Shown piece after piece: positions 34,239-42,832 of a DNA stretch of 64,000 nucleotides. The position numbers were made by a program, and so were the translations under genes. The notes beneath the pieces were generated by a model. That model was not told the DNA's origin. It searched no databases and saw nothing but the letters and a program-made list of their open reading frames with translations. Positions within the stretch are counted from its first letter, which is position 1, and every line of letters starts with the position of its first letter. This stretch comes from Chryseobacterium lathyri (lineage in GTDB: Bacteria; Bacteroidota; Bacteroidia; Flavobacteriales; Weeksellaceae), in the NCBI RefSeq assembly GCF_003290185.1, contig NZ_QNFY01000001.1:186001-250000 (forward strand), written 5' to 3'.

Positions 34239-37200
34239 TTACAATGATTTTGATTCCAGTATTTCTAATAAATCATGCTTCGACAGCTTCTGAATGCCTG
34301 TTCCGTCAGTCTGAAGCAGATTTTGGGCCAGCTCATTTTTCTTTTTCTGAAGACTTAAAATCTTCTCTTCCACAGTATTTGAACAGATCAGCCGGACTGC
34401 AATCACATTTTTAGTCTGACCGATTCTATAACTACGGTCGATCGCCTGGTTTTCCGCTGCAGGATTCCACCACGGATCTACGAGGTAAATATAATCTGCC
34501 TGAGTAAGGTTCAGGCCTACGCCGCCCGCTTTTAAACTGATCAGGAATACCCGGATCTCTTCATTCTCCTGGAAATTATTAACGGTCTTGCCTCTGTTTT
34601 TGGTTTGTCCCGTAAGATATTCAAAAGGAATCTTTTTACGTTCAAGTTCAGCTTTAAGCAAGTCCAGCATCTCTACAAATTGTGAGAATACAAGGATTTT
34701 ATGATCTTTCGACTTACTTTGGATCTGTTCCATCAGTATTTCTATTTTCACGGCATGATCGCCGGAATATCCTTCTTTTAATAGTACAGGAGAATTACAG
34801 ATCTGTCTGAGCCTGGTAAGTCCGGTCAGAACATGCATGCTGTTTTTATTCAGATCATCGTCATCATTGGCGGCAATAAATTCACGGAGTTCCTTTTCAT
34901 AAGCATCATAGATTTTACGCTGTTCAGTATCCATTTCGCAGTAGATCACCATTTCCGTCTTTTCAGGAAGCTCTTTGGCAACCTGCTTTTTTGTCCTGCG
35001 GAGAATAAAAGGCTTGATTTTCTGTTGAAGCTCCTGGGCACGCTTACCATATTCAAATTTATCAATGGGAACGGCATAAATGTCTTTAAAATACTGCTTG
35101 CTTCCCAAAAGTCCCGGACAGGCAAAAGAAAGCTGACTGTAAAGATCGAAAGTGTTGTTTTCAATAGGAGTCCCTGTAAGAACAAACCTGTTTCTTGAAT
35201 TCAACAAGCGGGCTGCTTTATATCTTTCTGAATTAGGATTTTTAATTGTCTGTGATTCATCAAGGAAAACACAGTTAAAACGGAAGTCTTTCAGAAAACG
35301 GATATCCGAAAGTAACATTCCATAGCTGGTAAGTACTACCTCATATTCAGAAAAATGTTTTGCAGTTTTCAATCTTTCGGCTCCATAATGAGTCATTACA
35401 TTTATTGAAGGAGCGAACCTGCTAATCTCTTCCTGCCAGTTGAAGAGCAAGGAAGTGGGAACCACGACAAGATGGGTAACATGGCCTCGTTTTTTACGTT
35501 GAGAAAGAATAAACGCGATCACCTGAAGTGTTTTTCCAAGACCCATATCATCCGCAAGACATCCCCCGAAATTAAAGCTGTCCAAAAAGCTCAGCCAGTT
35601 CAGTCCGTCATGCTGATAATCCCTCAAAACAGCTTTCAATTCTGAAGGAATATCGATTTGGGGAATATCTTTAACGGATGAGAACTGAAGTGAATAAGAA
35701 GAAAGCTCTTCCTGTACCTCGCTGTTCAAAATATCCTTTTCAAACAGTGAAGACACTTCCGTAAAATTGATCTTTGGAATTTTAAGTTCCTCAGCATCAA
35801 TTTCCCCGATCCGGAAAAATTCATTCATCCTGTTGATCCATTCTTCCGGGAGAACTCCGAGCGTCCCGTCGTCCAGCTGTACAAATTTACTTCTGTTGCG
35901 TATAGCGCGATGAAGCTGTTTCAGTGTGGCATCCTTCTGTCCGAAGCTTACCTTTAATTTAGCATTGAACCAATCCAGCCCACTGGTGATCTGAATATTG
36001 ACTTTTGCTTTGTAAGAATTGAGTTTAGTATTTTTAAGCTCATTGAATCCAAGAATGACAACACCTTCACGTCTCCATACTTCAAAAGCACCAAGAAACC
36101 AGCCCTGATCCAGGAACTTATCTTTATGCAGATAAAAATAATCATAGCCGTCCATCTGTGCTTCGAAGTCGGGGTGCTGCTTCATAATGAGATAGGTAAA
36201 ACGGGCTTCTTCTGCGTCATTTCTGTCAATTTTAAATACATTTCCATTCTGATCCGCTCCGAAAAGCTGTTTCCTGGAATAGACGGCAACTTCTGCCTGT
36301 CCATATTTCATGACCGGAGTCAAAGCAATGTAATTTCCCTGCTGGCGAAGATAAATGACCCATTCGTTACTGTGGTTTTCTTCTTCAAGCTGTACTGGTG
36401 TTGCAGGCTGTATGTAACTATAATTGATATGAATACGTTCTTCCAGTGAAGAAAGAATATTTTTCATGAATCCTTCATATTTTGAGGAATGAACAAGCAG
36501 GATCTCATTATTGGTTTTAAAAAATTTAATTACCCTCAGCATATCCGGATCATCTACAAAACTGAAAGTATTCCGGCTATAGACAAAATATTCATTCCTG
36601 ATCATTATATTTTTAAAAGGAATGGATACATCATTGAATTCTAACGCTCCGGTTACCTCATAAAAAGGCTCCTTTTTGAATACGCTAAGCTGTATTTCTG
36701 CCTGCAAAACCTCAAGATGTACAGGGACAAGAGATTTTGATGAAACGGTCTCGGACAGCTCACGGTCATGATAATAAGTTTCCAGCCCAAGCGGATTCTG
36801 TACGATCAGTTTTAGAGCTTCCAGCTCTGCAGTATTGTAATCCTCATTATAATTATTCTGAAACGCTGAAACAGCAGTGTAGAATTTAATATGCTGTGGC
36901 TCTTCAGCTTTCCAGATAAGCTGCATGGCATCAACAGAATGGACAGGATTTTTGAGTTTTCCTGCCTGGGTAGTTTCAGCTTCCATGAGTGAAAAATTCA
37001 GGTGGCTGTAATAACGGTGCCTTCCGATGACCAGTATTTTTCTCTTCCCACTGTCCTGTAATGCTAATTGATTGATTACTGAAGAACGTTGAGGAAGAAG
37101 CTGCTGTTTAAAAATATCCTCATCTATAGGTAACATTTCCCTGATCTTAGGCTTTACTTCGATTTTGTCATTAACATATTCAAGCTCAAAATAGATATCA

Positions 37201-37589
37201 AGTTCCGGTTCATTTTCTAAGCCGTAACTTTTAGCTTTAGCAATAAACAATTTCTTACGAAGAAAAGGATCAAAAAAAGTCCTGAATTTTTTCTCCTCTA
37301 TGATACAGTGGATGATTTCTGCCTGATGCTCACAAAGTTTGTCTTTAGGGGTATGGCAGGTACATGTACTTATTATAGAGCTGCCAATCTGGCTGACGGA
37401 AACCTGCGGGAAATCTTTTAACGGGGATCTTTTAGTAAAAACGCCTATATTGTTTTCGATGGCAGTAGGATAGATATTATGAAAATCTCTGATCTCCAGG
37501 AATGCGCTGCCTGAAGTATGTTTCAGGAGATCATAAACGGAAAGTATATTGATGCTTGTATTTTCAAGAATATAGGCTGCCATAAGCAT
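34239..37589 (-). CDS. SNF2-family DEAD/DEAH-like helicase with SWIM zinc finger
   Basis: The 1116-aa protein opens with a SWIM-type zinc motif (STCTCHTPKDKLCEHQAEII region, CxCx8CxH at about residue 88). A large middle part of unknown role precedes the SNF2 ATPase (about 650-1116): Walker A DDMGLGKTLQ, motif II LDESQ instead of the more common DEAQ, TGTPIEN, and the C-terminal helicase lobe with LISLKAGGVGLNLTQAD and RSYRIGQTKNV. Proteins of this type remodel nucleoprotein or RNA polymerase complexes. It stands alone on the minus strand. The first and third codons are both ATG. Confidence 0.92.
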   Translation of the reverse strand: MLMAAYILENTSINILSVYDLLKHTSGSAFLEIRDFHNIYPTAIENNIGVFTKRSPLKDFPQVSVSQIGSSIISTCTCHTPKDKLCEHQAEIIHCIIEEKKFRTFFDPFLRKKLFIAKAKSYGLENEPELDIYFELEYVNDKIEVKPKIREMLPIDEDIFKQQLLPQRSSVINQLALQDSGKRKILVIGRHRYYSHLNFSLMEAETTQAGKLKNPVHSVDAMQLIWKAEEPQHIKFYTAVSAFQNNYNEDYNTAELEALKLIVQNPLGLETYYHDRELSETVSSKSLVPVHLEVLQAEIQLSVFKKEPFYEVTGALEFNDVSIPFKNIMIRNEYFVYSRNTFSFVDDPDMLRVIKFFKTNNEILLVHSSKYEGFMKNILSSLEERIHINYSYIQPATPVQLEEENHSNEWVIYLRQQGNYIALTPVMKYGQAEVAVYSRKQLFGADQNGNVFKIDRNDAEEARFTYLIMKQHPDFEAQMDGYDYFYLHKDKFLDQGWFLGAFEVWRREGVVILGFNELKNTKLNSYKAKVNIQITSGLDWFNAKLKVSFGQKDATLKQLHRAIRNRSKFVQLDDGTLGVLPEEWINRMNEFFRIGEIDAEELKIPKINFTEVSSLFEKDILNSEVQEELSSYSLQFSSVKDIPQIDIPSELKAVLRDYQHDGLNWLSFLDSFNFGGCLADDMGLGKTLQVIAFILSQRKKRGHVTHLVVVPTSLLFNWQEEISRFAPSINVMTHYGAERLKTAKHFSEYEVVLTSYGMLLSDIRFLKDFRFNCVFLDESQTIKNPNSERYKAARLLNSRNRFVLTGTPIENNTFDLYSQLSFACPGLLGSKQYFKDIYAVPIDKFEYGKRAQELQQKIKPFILRRTKKQVAKELPEKTEMVIYCEMDTEQRKIYDAYEKELREFIAANDDDDLNKNSMHVLTGLTRLRQICNSPVLLKEGYSGDHAVKIEILMEQIQSKSKDHKILVFSQFVEMLDLLKAELERKKIPFEYLTGQTKNRGKTVNNFQENEEIRVFLISLKAGGVGLNLTQADYIYLVDPWWNPAAENQAIDRSYRIGQTKNVIAVRLICSNTVEEKILSLQKKKNELAQNLLQTDGTGIQKLSKHDLLEILESKSL

Positions 37590-37755
37590 GCGAATTTACA
37601 AAAAATGAAAACAACAATCTAAGGGATTGAGAATGAAGTGAAAATCTAATGATAGAAAGCGATCTGAGGGATGGTAATGTTTCATTTTATGCTCTGAATA
37701 CCAATATAAATATTCAATTCTATTTTATCATACGATTAATAGATATTTTATCGTT

Positions 37756-37771
37756 AATATTGTACAATATT
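37756..37771. promoter_or_regulatory. 16-bp perfect palindrome upstream of the KAS III-like gene
   Basis: AATATTGTACAATATT lies 53 bp before the ATG of the KAS III-like gene and about 165 bp from the start of the SNF2 gene. It has the size and symmetry of an operator for a dimeric regulator; the protein is unknown. Confidence 0.45.
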
Positions 37772-37823
37772 TAAATTCATGAAAAAACCAAAATGAATTT
37801 AAGAAGATTATAATTTTTTTTTA

Positions 37824-38882
37824 ATGACAAGCAAGATTATAGGAGTCGGCAATTATATTCCGCCGGAAACAATTACAAATTTATTTTTTGACAAGCATCA
37901 TTTTATTAATAAAAACGGGGAGTCATTAAAGGAAGCGAATGATATTATTGCCAGAAAGCTCAAGGAAATTACCGGCATAGAAGAAAGAAGATACGCATCT
38001 GAGGATCAGGTGACTTCAGATCTGGGGCTGATTGCAGCACAGAGAGCAATAGAAAATTCAAAAATAGATCCGGAGACCCTGGATTACATCATATTTGCCC
38101 ATAATTTTGGTGATGTCCGCTTTGGCACCGTTCAGTCGGATAGTGTGCCAAGTCTGGCTTCAAGAGTAAAACATCTTCTAAAGATCAAAAATAATTTCTG
38201 TGTAGCCTATGATGTTCTGTTCGGATGTCCGGGCTGGATAGAAGGTGTGATACAGGCTAATGCCTTCATCAAATCGGGTATAGCAAAACGCTGCCTGGTT
38301 ATTGGTGCAGAAACACTTTCCAGAGTCGTTGATATTCACGACAGGGACAGTATGATCTATGCGGATGGTGCAGGAGCGGTTATCATGGAAATAAGTGAAG
38401 ATGGTAAAGGAATACAATCCCATTTATCGGCTTCTTATACCTTGAACGAAAAAGATTACCTTTTCTTTGGTAAGTCATACAACAATGAAAGCTGTCCTGA
38501 TACGAAATATATCAAAATGGAAGGCAGAAAAATTTATGAATTTGCTCTTGTAAATGTGGCGGATGCTATGAAGAAGTGTCTGGATGCAAGCGGATATTCT
38601 ATAGATCAGCTAGATAAAATTATCATTCATCAGGCTAATGAGAAAATGGATGAGGCGATTGTAAAACGTTTTTATCAGCTTTATGATTTGACAATGCCTG
38701 AGAATATCATGCCGATGGTAATAGATAAATTAGGGAACAGCAGTGTGGCTACCATTCCAACGTTGCTTACGATGATCCTGAATGGAGAACTTCCTTCCCA
38801 TGAAATAAAAGAAGGACATGTGGTTTTATTTGCTTCTGTAGGAGCAGGGATGAATATCAATTCATTTGTCTATAAATTTTAA
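37824..38882 (+). CDS. KAS III (FabH-like) 3-oxoacyl-ACP synthase family protein
   Basis: The 352-aa thiolase-fold protein carries a complete KAS III triad: Cys135 in VLFGCPGW, His269 in IIIHQAN and Asn305 in GNSSVA. The family condenses acyl-CoA with malonyl-ACP or makes specialised ketones. The opening SKIIGVGNYIPPETITN is typical. It is somewhat longer than FabH (about 320 aa), with added segments near 30-45 and 205-230, so it may be a paralogue with a different acyl starter rather than the housekeeping enzyme. It is monocistronic with its own terminator. Confidence 0.9.
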   Translation: MTSKIIGVGNYIPPETITNLFFDKHHFINKNGESLKEANDIIARKLKEITGIEERRYASEDQVTSDLGLIAAQRAIENSKIDPETLDYIIFAHNFGDVRFGTVQSDSVPSLASRVKHLLKIKNNFCVAYDVLFGCPGWIEGVIQANAFIKSGIAKRCLVIGAETLSRVVDIHDRDSMIYADGAGAVIMEISEDGKGIQSHLSASYTLNEKDYLFFGKSYNNESCPDTKYIKMEGRKIYEFALVNVADAMKKCLDASGYSIDQLDKIIIHQANEKMDEAIVKRFYQLYDLTMPENIMPMVIDKLGNSSVATIPTLLTMILNGELPSHEIKEGHVVLFASVGAGMNINSFVYKF

Positions 38883-38938
38883 GATAAGATAATCTGAAGA
38901 GAATTCACAGCTTATACTGCATTTCTCTTTTTAATAAA

Positions 38939-38970
38939 CAAGGCCCGGATTTTAAATCCGGGCCTTTCTA
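38939..38970 (+). terminator. Terminator of the KAS III-like gene
   Basis: AAGGCCCGGATTT and its complement form a long GC-rich hairpin followed by TTTCT. Confidence 0.85.
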
Positions 38971-39093
38971 TTTTGAGATAATTCCTTCAAAAAACTATTT
39001 AAAATCCATTTTGGATACACGTTAGTCCAATTTGGCAACTTCAGCCTTTATTCGAATCCTGACCTTTGTCCTGTTAATTTAATACAGAACAAA

Positions 39094-39891
39094 ATGAAAA
39101 CAATTTTTATAACAGGCGCTTCAACAGGATTAGGAAAAGCGGCTGCCCAATTATTTCAAAGCAGAGGCTGGAACGTTATTGCTACTATGAGAAACCCGGA
39201 AGCAGCTTCTGAACTTGCCGCCTTGGACAATGTAACCCTGCTTCCTTTGGACGTTACCAATCTGGAACAGATAAAATCGACTGTAAATAAAGCCCTTGAG
39301 CTGGGGAATGTAGATGTGGTTTTCAATAATGCAGGATATGGGCTTATTGGTCCTTTGGAAGCCTTAAAAGATGAGCAGATTTTAAAGCAGCTGGATACCA
39401 ACCTTCTTGGGGTGATTCGTGTAACACAAGCTTTTATTCCATATTTCAGAGAGAAAAAGAGCGGAATGTTTATTTCTACCACCTCAATCGGAGGATTGAT
39501 TGCATTTCCTTTGGGTTCAACCTATCATGCAACTAAATGGGCGTTGGAGGGTTGGAGCGAGAGTCTATCTTATGAACTGAATAAATTCGGCATTGATATC
39601 AAAACTGTATCTCCAGGAGGAATTAAGACCGATTTTGTAAGTCGTTCTTTAGATTCCGCAACGAGCCCGGCCTATGAAGAGATTACCAATTCCCTTTTTT
39701 CCAGTATGGAAGGAATGATGGAAGCGGCTTCCGAACCTGAACAGATTGCTGAAGTGGTATATGAAGCAGCTACAGATGGCAAGAAGCAGTTAAGATACGT
39801 AGCAGGAGAGGATGCAAAAGCATTATATGCCCAGCGTCTTGAACTGGGAGCTGAAGCTTTCAGAGAGCAGTTCGGCAAACAGTTTATTTAA
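39094..39891 (+). CDS. Short-chain dehydrogenase/reductase (SDR)
   Basis: The 265-aa protein is a classical SDR: TGASTGLGKAAA is the nucleotide-binding loop, NNAGYG follows, the catalytic Ser is in ISTTSIGG and the Tyr-x3-Lys is in TYHATKWALEG, with SPGGIKTDF after it. It oxidises or reduces an alcohol or carbonyl with NAD(P); the substrate is unknown. An AraC-type regulator gene follows on the same strand after a hairpin, a common pairing in which the regulator controls the enzyme gene. Confidence 0.93.
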   Translation: MKTIFITGASTGLGKAAAQLFQSRGWNVIATMRNPEAASELAALDNVTLLPLDVTNLEQIKSTVNKALELGNVDVVFNNAGYGLIGPLEALKDEQILKQLDTNLLGVIRVTQAFIPYFREKKSGMFISTTSIGGLIAFPLGSTYHATKWALEGWSESLSYELNKFGIDIKTVSPGGIKTDFVSRSLDSATSPAYEEITNSLFSSMEGMMEAASEPEQIAEVVYEAATDGKKQLRYVAGEDAKALYAQRLELGAEAFREQFGKQFI

Positions 39892-39908
39892 GATATTTTT
39901 AAATATTG

Positions 39909-39942
39909 AGACGGCATAGATTTTATTTATGCTGTCTTTTAA
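39909..39942 (+). terminator. Terminator between the SDR and AraC genes
   Basis: An AGACGGCATA/TATGCTGTCT stem with one G-T pair is followed by TTTT. Confidence 0.7.
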
Positions 39943-39967
39943 TTCAAATATTTAATACATTTATATC

Positions 39968-40882
39968 ATGGAAAAGAAGGATAATACACCTATGAAAATT
40001 TCATCCATATCGGAGCTTCACGACCTGCTGAAACTTCCCAAACCGCTTCATCCGTTAGTAAGCCTGGTAGATAATACGAAAATGATTGTGAATAAGGAAT
40101 TGCTGAACAGAAGCTTTTACCTGAATTTTTATAAGATTTCGTATAAGTTTTCTGAACATGGAAAGATGGGCTACGGACAGGGATATTATGATTTTAACGA
40201 AGGAGGCATGATGTTTACGGCGCCGGGACAGATTCTTTCTACCGATGCAGACGCAGAATACTGTGGATATACGCTGCTTGTACATCCGGATTTTATACGG
40301 ACTTATCCTTTGGGCAAGAACATTAAAAAACTCGGGTTCTTTTCCTATGATACCAACGAGGCACTGCATCTATCTGATCAGGAAAAAACAATCATCACCG
40401 GATTACTGGATAATATCAGGAATGAGTTGAATACAGCGATTGATGAAGTCAGCCAGGACGTTATTGTGTCTTATATTGAGGTTCTGCTGAATTACAGCAA
40501 CCGCTTTTATAAAAGACAGTTTATCACCAGAAAAGCAGTCAACAGTGATATTTTATCTAAAATGGAAGGTATACTGGAAGACTATTTCAATAAACAGGAA
40601 ACATTAACCAAAGGACTTCCCACCGTGGAGTTCCTGGCCTCAGAAATGAACCTTTCACCGCATTATCTGAGTGATATGCTCCGGAACCTTACGGGGCAGA
40701 ATGCCCAGCAGCACATTCATGAAAAACTGATTGAAAAGGCTAAAGAATATCTTATAGCTACGAATTTTTCCGTATCGGAAGTCGCTTATGCTTTAGGGTT
40801 TGAGCATCCTCAGTCGTTCAATAAGCTTTTTAAAAAGAAAATGGAAAAAACTCCTTTAAGTTACAGACAATCATTTAATTGA
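39968..40882 (+). CDS. AraC-family transcriptional regulator
   Basis: The 304-aa protein has an N-terminal cupin-like sensing part (about 20-170, with GMMFTAPGQIL) and a C-terminal AraC DNA-binding domain (about 200-304: LPTVEFLASEMNLSPHYLSD and FSVSEVAYALGFEHPQSFNK, ending TPLSYRQSF). It is located directly after the SDR gene on the same strand, so the SDR gene is the likely target. The inducer is unknown. Confidence 0.93.
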   Translation: MEKKDNTPMKISSISELHDLLKLPKPLHPLVSLVDNTKMIVNKELLNRSFYLNFYKISYKFSEHGKMGYGQGYYDFNEGGMMFTAPGQILSTDADAEYCGYTLLVHPDFIRTYPLGKNIKKLGFFSYDTNEALHLSDQEKTIITGLLDNIRNELNTAIDEVSQDVIVSYIEVLLNYSNRFYKRQFITRKAVNSDILSKMEGILEDYFNKQETLTKGLPTVEFLASEMNLSPHYLSDMLRNLTGQNAQQHIHEKLIEKAKEYLIATNFSVSEVAYALGFEHPQSFNKLFKKKMEKTPLSYRQSFN

Positions 40883-40952
40883 GGTGTATTTCATAGGATG
40901 AGTAATATTGGGAGGAAAAGGAATGGACTACCTAATCATTAGCTAATTAAAA

Positions 40953-41780
40953 ATGAATTTCGAATTGGAAATGAACAGTTATGAAGATATTTGTAAAATA
41001 CTGAACATACATCCTGGCCTGAAACCAGATGTATCTGCCTATGATGAAGAGGATCAAAAGGCTGCTGTTTCCCTGTTCAGATTGTGGAACGCAAATAAGG
41101 CTGCGTGGAATGGCGAAATGATTGATTTCAATGACGATGATCAGGAGAAGTATGAAATTTTGTTTGATCTGGGTGATGAAGTTGATCCGGATTCAGGTTT
41201 GATGTACTTTACTTACCGTCCTGTCAGCAACAGGAGCCATGTCGGTGCCCGCCTCCTCTGGCCTGGCATTACCATAGCAAAACACGTCACTAAGGTGATG
41301 CAGCAGGATTTTATGAATATGATGAAAATACCTGAAAAAATAATAAAAACGGGTAATGAATCATTAAAACTAAGTACAATAAATTCCAGATCAGAAGTCA
41401 ACAGCTACGAGGATATCTGTAAAATCCTTAATATAGATCCCGATCTGGAACCTGATGTATCTGCATATACTATGGAGGATAAAGAGGCTGCTATCTCTAT
41501 GTTCAGATTATGGAAAGCAAATAAAGCCGTGTGGAATGGTGAAGTAATTGACTTCAATAACTATGACCGGAACATATATCAGCACAAATATGAAGTGATG
41601 TGTAATTTAAGTGATGAAGCTGGAGGGGGAGAAGGTTTCACATACTCAAGTTGCAGTAGTACCGGAGATTATTCGGCGGTCGGCGCCCGTCTCCTCTGGC
41701 CTGGCACAACTATCGCAAAACACATGACTAAGGTAATGCGGGAGGATTTTATAAATGTAATGAAAATACCTAAAAAATAA
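40953..41780 (+). CDS. Internally duplicated protein of a phage/mobilome-type family
   Basis: The 275-aa protein contains two copies of one domain of about 125 residues. Each begins SYEDICKILNI, has PDVSAY, an LFRLW-ANKA helix and WNGE-IDFN, and ends with VGARLLWPG-TIAKH-TKVM. I recall single-domain relatives (YEDAC...PDVS...VGARL) in phages and integrated elements of Bacteroidota, with no known function. The copies differ at many positions, so the duplication is not recent. It sits 100 bp from a tRNA-Arg gene, a common integration site. No signal peptide or membrane segment is seen. Confidence 0.75.
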   Translation: MNFELEMNSYEDICKILNIHPGLKPDVSAYDEEDQKAAVSLFRLWNANKAAWNGEMIDFNDDDQEKYEILFDLGDEVDPDSGLMYFTYRPVSNRSHVGARLLWPGITIAKHVTKVMQQDFMNMMKIPEKIIKTGNESLKLSTINSRSEVNSYEDICKILNIDPDLEPDVSAYTMEDKEAAISMFRLWKANKAVWNGEVIDFNNYDRNIYQHKYEVMCNLSDEAGGGEGFTYSSCSSTGDYSAVGARLLWPGTTIAKHMTKVMREDFINVMKIPKK

Positions 41781-41879
41781 TAAAGTTGGACATGCAGCTA
41801 CTTGCCTGGCTTTAAGGAATACATACAACTACTACAAATATAACAGGGCTGCCAGTATTTTATTGTTTATTTACATTTG

Positions 41880-41951
41880 TGGCCTCACCAGGAATCGAAC
41901 CTGGATCTAAAGTTTAGGAAACTTCTATTCTATCCGTTGAACTATGAGGCC
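41880..41951 (-). tRNA. tRNA-Arg (anticodon CCU)
   Basis: On the minus strand a full cloverleaf can be drawn: acceptor GGCCTCA/TGAGGCC, a D-arm with GTTCAACGGAT, anticodon stem GAAGT/ACTTT around TTCCTAA (anticodon CCT, codon AGG) and a T-arm with GGTTCGATTCC. The discriminator base is A, and CCA is not encoded. The length is 72 nt. Confidence 0.95.
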
Positions 41952-42062
41952 TTGGAAAAAATAAAAATACTAATTAATTTAAATAAATAAAAACTTTCCA
42001 ATAATTGCGGTTTGTTTTTCAATGATTTTATTCAGAATTCATTCAGGACAGGAACTGAACCT

Positions 42063-42098
42063 GTGCATAAAAAGAATCCGCTCTTTAGGAGCGGATCC
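42063..42098 (-). terminator. Minus-strand terminator hairpin, distal
   Basis: Read on the minus strand, GATCCGCTC and GAGCGGATTC flank a short loop and are followed by TTTTT. Confidence 0.6.
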
Positions 42099-42133
42099 AG
42101 TAGATAAATACATCTCATTTTTTTAATTAGACA

Positions 42134-42167
42134 ACAATAAAAAAGCACAGCCGACAATGCTGTGCTT
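42134..42167 (-). terminator. Minus-strand terminator hairpin, proximal
   Basis: Read on the minus strand, AAGCACAGC/GCTGTGCTT with a seven-base loop is followed by TTTT and ATTG. It probably ends the transcript of the small lipoprotein gene at 42400-42513. Confidence 0.65.
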
Positions 42168-42290
42168 AAATTTTTATTTCAAATTTAATTGCAATTTCAA
42201 AGCTGAAAAAAGCAAAAAATGATTTCATTTCAGTTGTATTACATAGTAAATGTAGTACAATTTTTAATACGAAACATGAATTTAATGTTA

Positions 42291-42328
42291 AAATTCACAA
42301 CTTATCCACAATTTGTTGTGGATAAGTT
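42291..42328. repeat. Inverted pair of perfect DnaA boxes (TTATCCACA) with a third imperfect box
   Basis: TTATCCACA at 42302-42310 and its complement at 42317-42325 lie within 13-base perfect arms (AACTTATCCACAA, loop TTTG). An imperfect box AAATTCACA starts 11 bp upstream, in helical phase. It could be a replication-control site, a titration site, or simply a hairpin. Confidence 0.6.
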
Positions 42329-42399
42329 TGTAATCAACTGTTATTCAGTATGTTTAAAATGGTGTTTTTCAAGTATTTTTTCCTTGTCACTTCTTTTTC

Positions 42400-42513
42400 T
42401 CAATATACCAGTGATCCATATCGTTGATTATTATCTGAATTGATCATTTTTTTTAATGTGCAGCTGCATAATAACAGAATAAACAGAAGAGCAGATAGAA
42501 TTTTATAATTCAT
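42400..42513 (-). CDS. Probable 37-aa lipoprotein
   Basis: On the minus strand, ATG at 42513 opens a 37-codon ORF whose first 18 residues are a textbook lipoprotein signal (NYKILSALLFILLLCSC): a basic start, a hydrophobic core and then LLC and SC. The short mature part is TLKKMINSDNNQRYGSLVY. A terminator hairpin 230 bp downstream on the same strand supports transcription. It is too small for family recognition; it resembles in plan the entericidin or lysis-type small lipoproteins, without sequence evidence for either. Confidence 0.45.
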   Translation of the reverse strand: MNYKILSALLFILLLCSCTLKKMINSDNNQRYGSLVY

Positions 42514-42832
42514 ATTGTTTAATCAGATTAAAAAGGTAAAAAACCAGTGAATGAATAATATATGATTTTGTTTTCTAAGATAAAAAATTAGGGCTAAATA
42601 GCGTTTGATTCTAAAGTTTTATCTTTTTAAAATAATTAGTTATATTTGACTCATTAAAATCTCTTTATAAATATCATTATTCAAGTGCATTTCTAAGTAC
42701 TTGAGATCCTAAGGTTCAAATTTTATGAACCCCGTTATTCTATTACTTAATACCCAAAAAGAAATCTGACGATAACTGATGAGGCATTCTCATTCATTAT
42801 TGGATCATATTTCACCAACAAAAGAGATCATT
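42514..42832 (+). other. Long leader of the NmrA-like gene
   Basis: TATATTTG at 42641-42648 is a good -7 box. A transcript from it would have a leader of about 180 nt with two small hairpins, at 42683-42704 (TCAAGT/ACTTGA) and at 42713-42731 (GGTTCA/TGAACC). No known riboswitch is recognised. Confidence 0.4.

Larger units (their letters stand above)
41952..42399. other. Non-coding stretch with minus-strand terminators and DnaA-box pair
   Basis: No ORF here looks real. It holds two terminator-like hairpins oriented for the minus strand and, at 42291-42328, a DnaA-box cluster. A 20-codon ORF on the minus strand (MKSFFAFFSFEIAIKFEIKI) ends right at the first hairpin, but may be chance. Confidence 0.5.

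Noticed and set aside
42291..42328. Calling the DnaA-box pair the chromosomal origin
   Set aside because: Only two perfect boxes are present, no dnaA gene is near, and most neighbouring genes point toward the site. It is kept as a finding, not annotated as an origin.
42219..42443. 74-codon plus-strand ORF across the DnaA-box pair
   Set aside because: It crosses the inverted repeat and the small minus-strand lipoprotein gene and shows no protein-like pattern.
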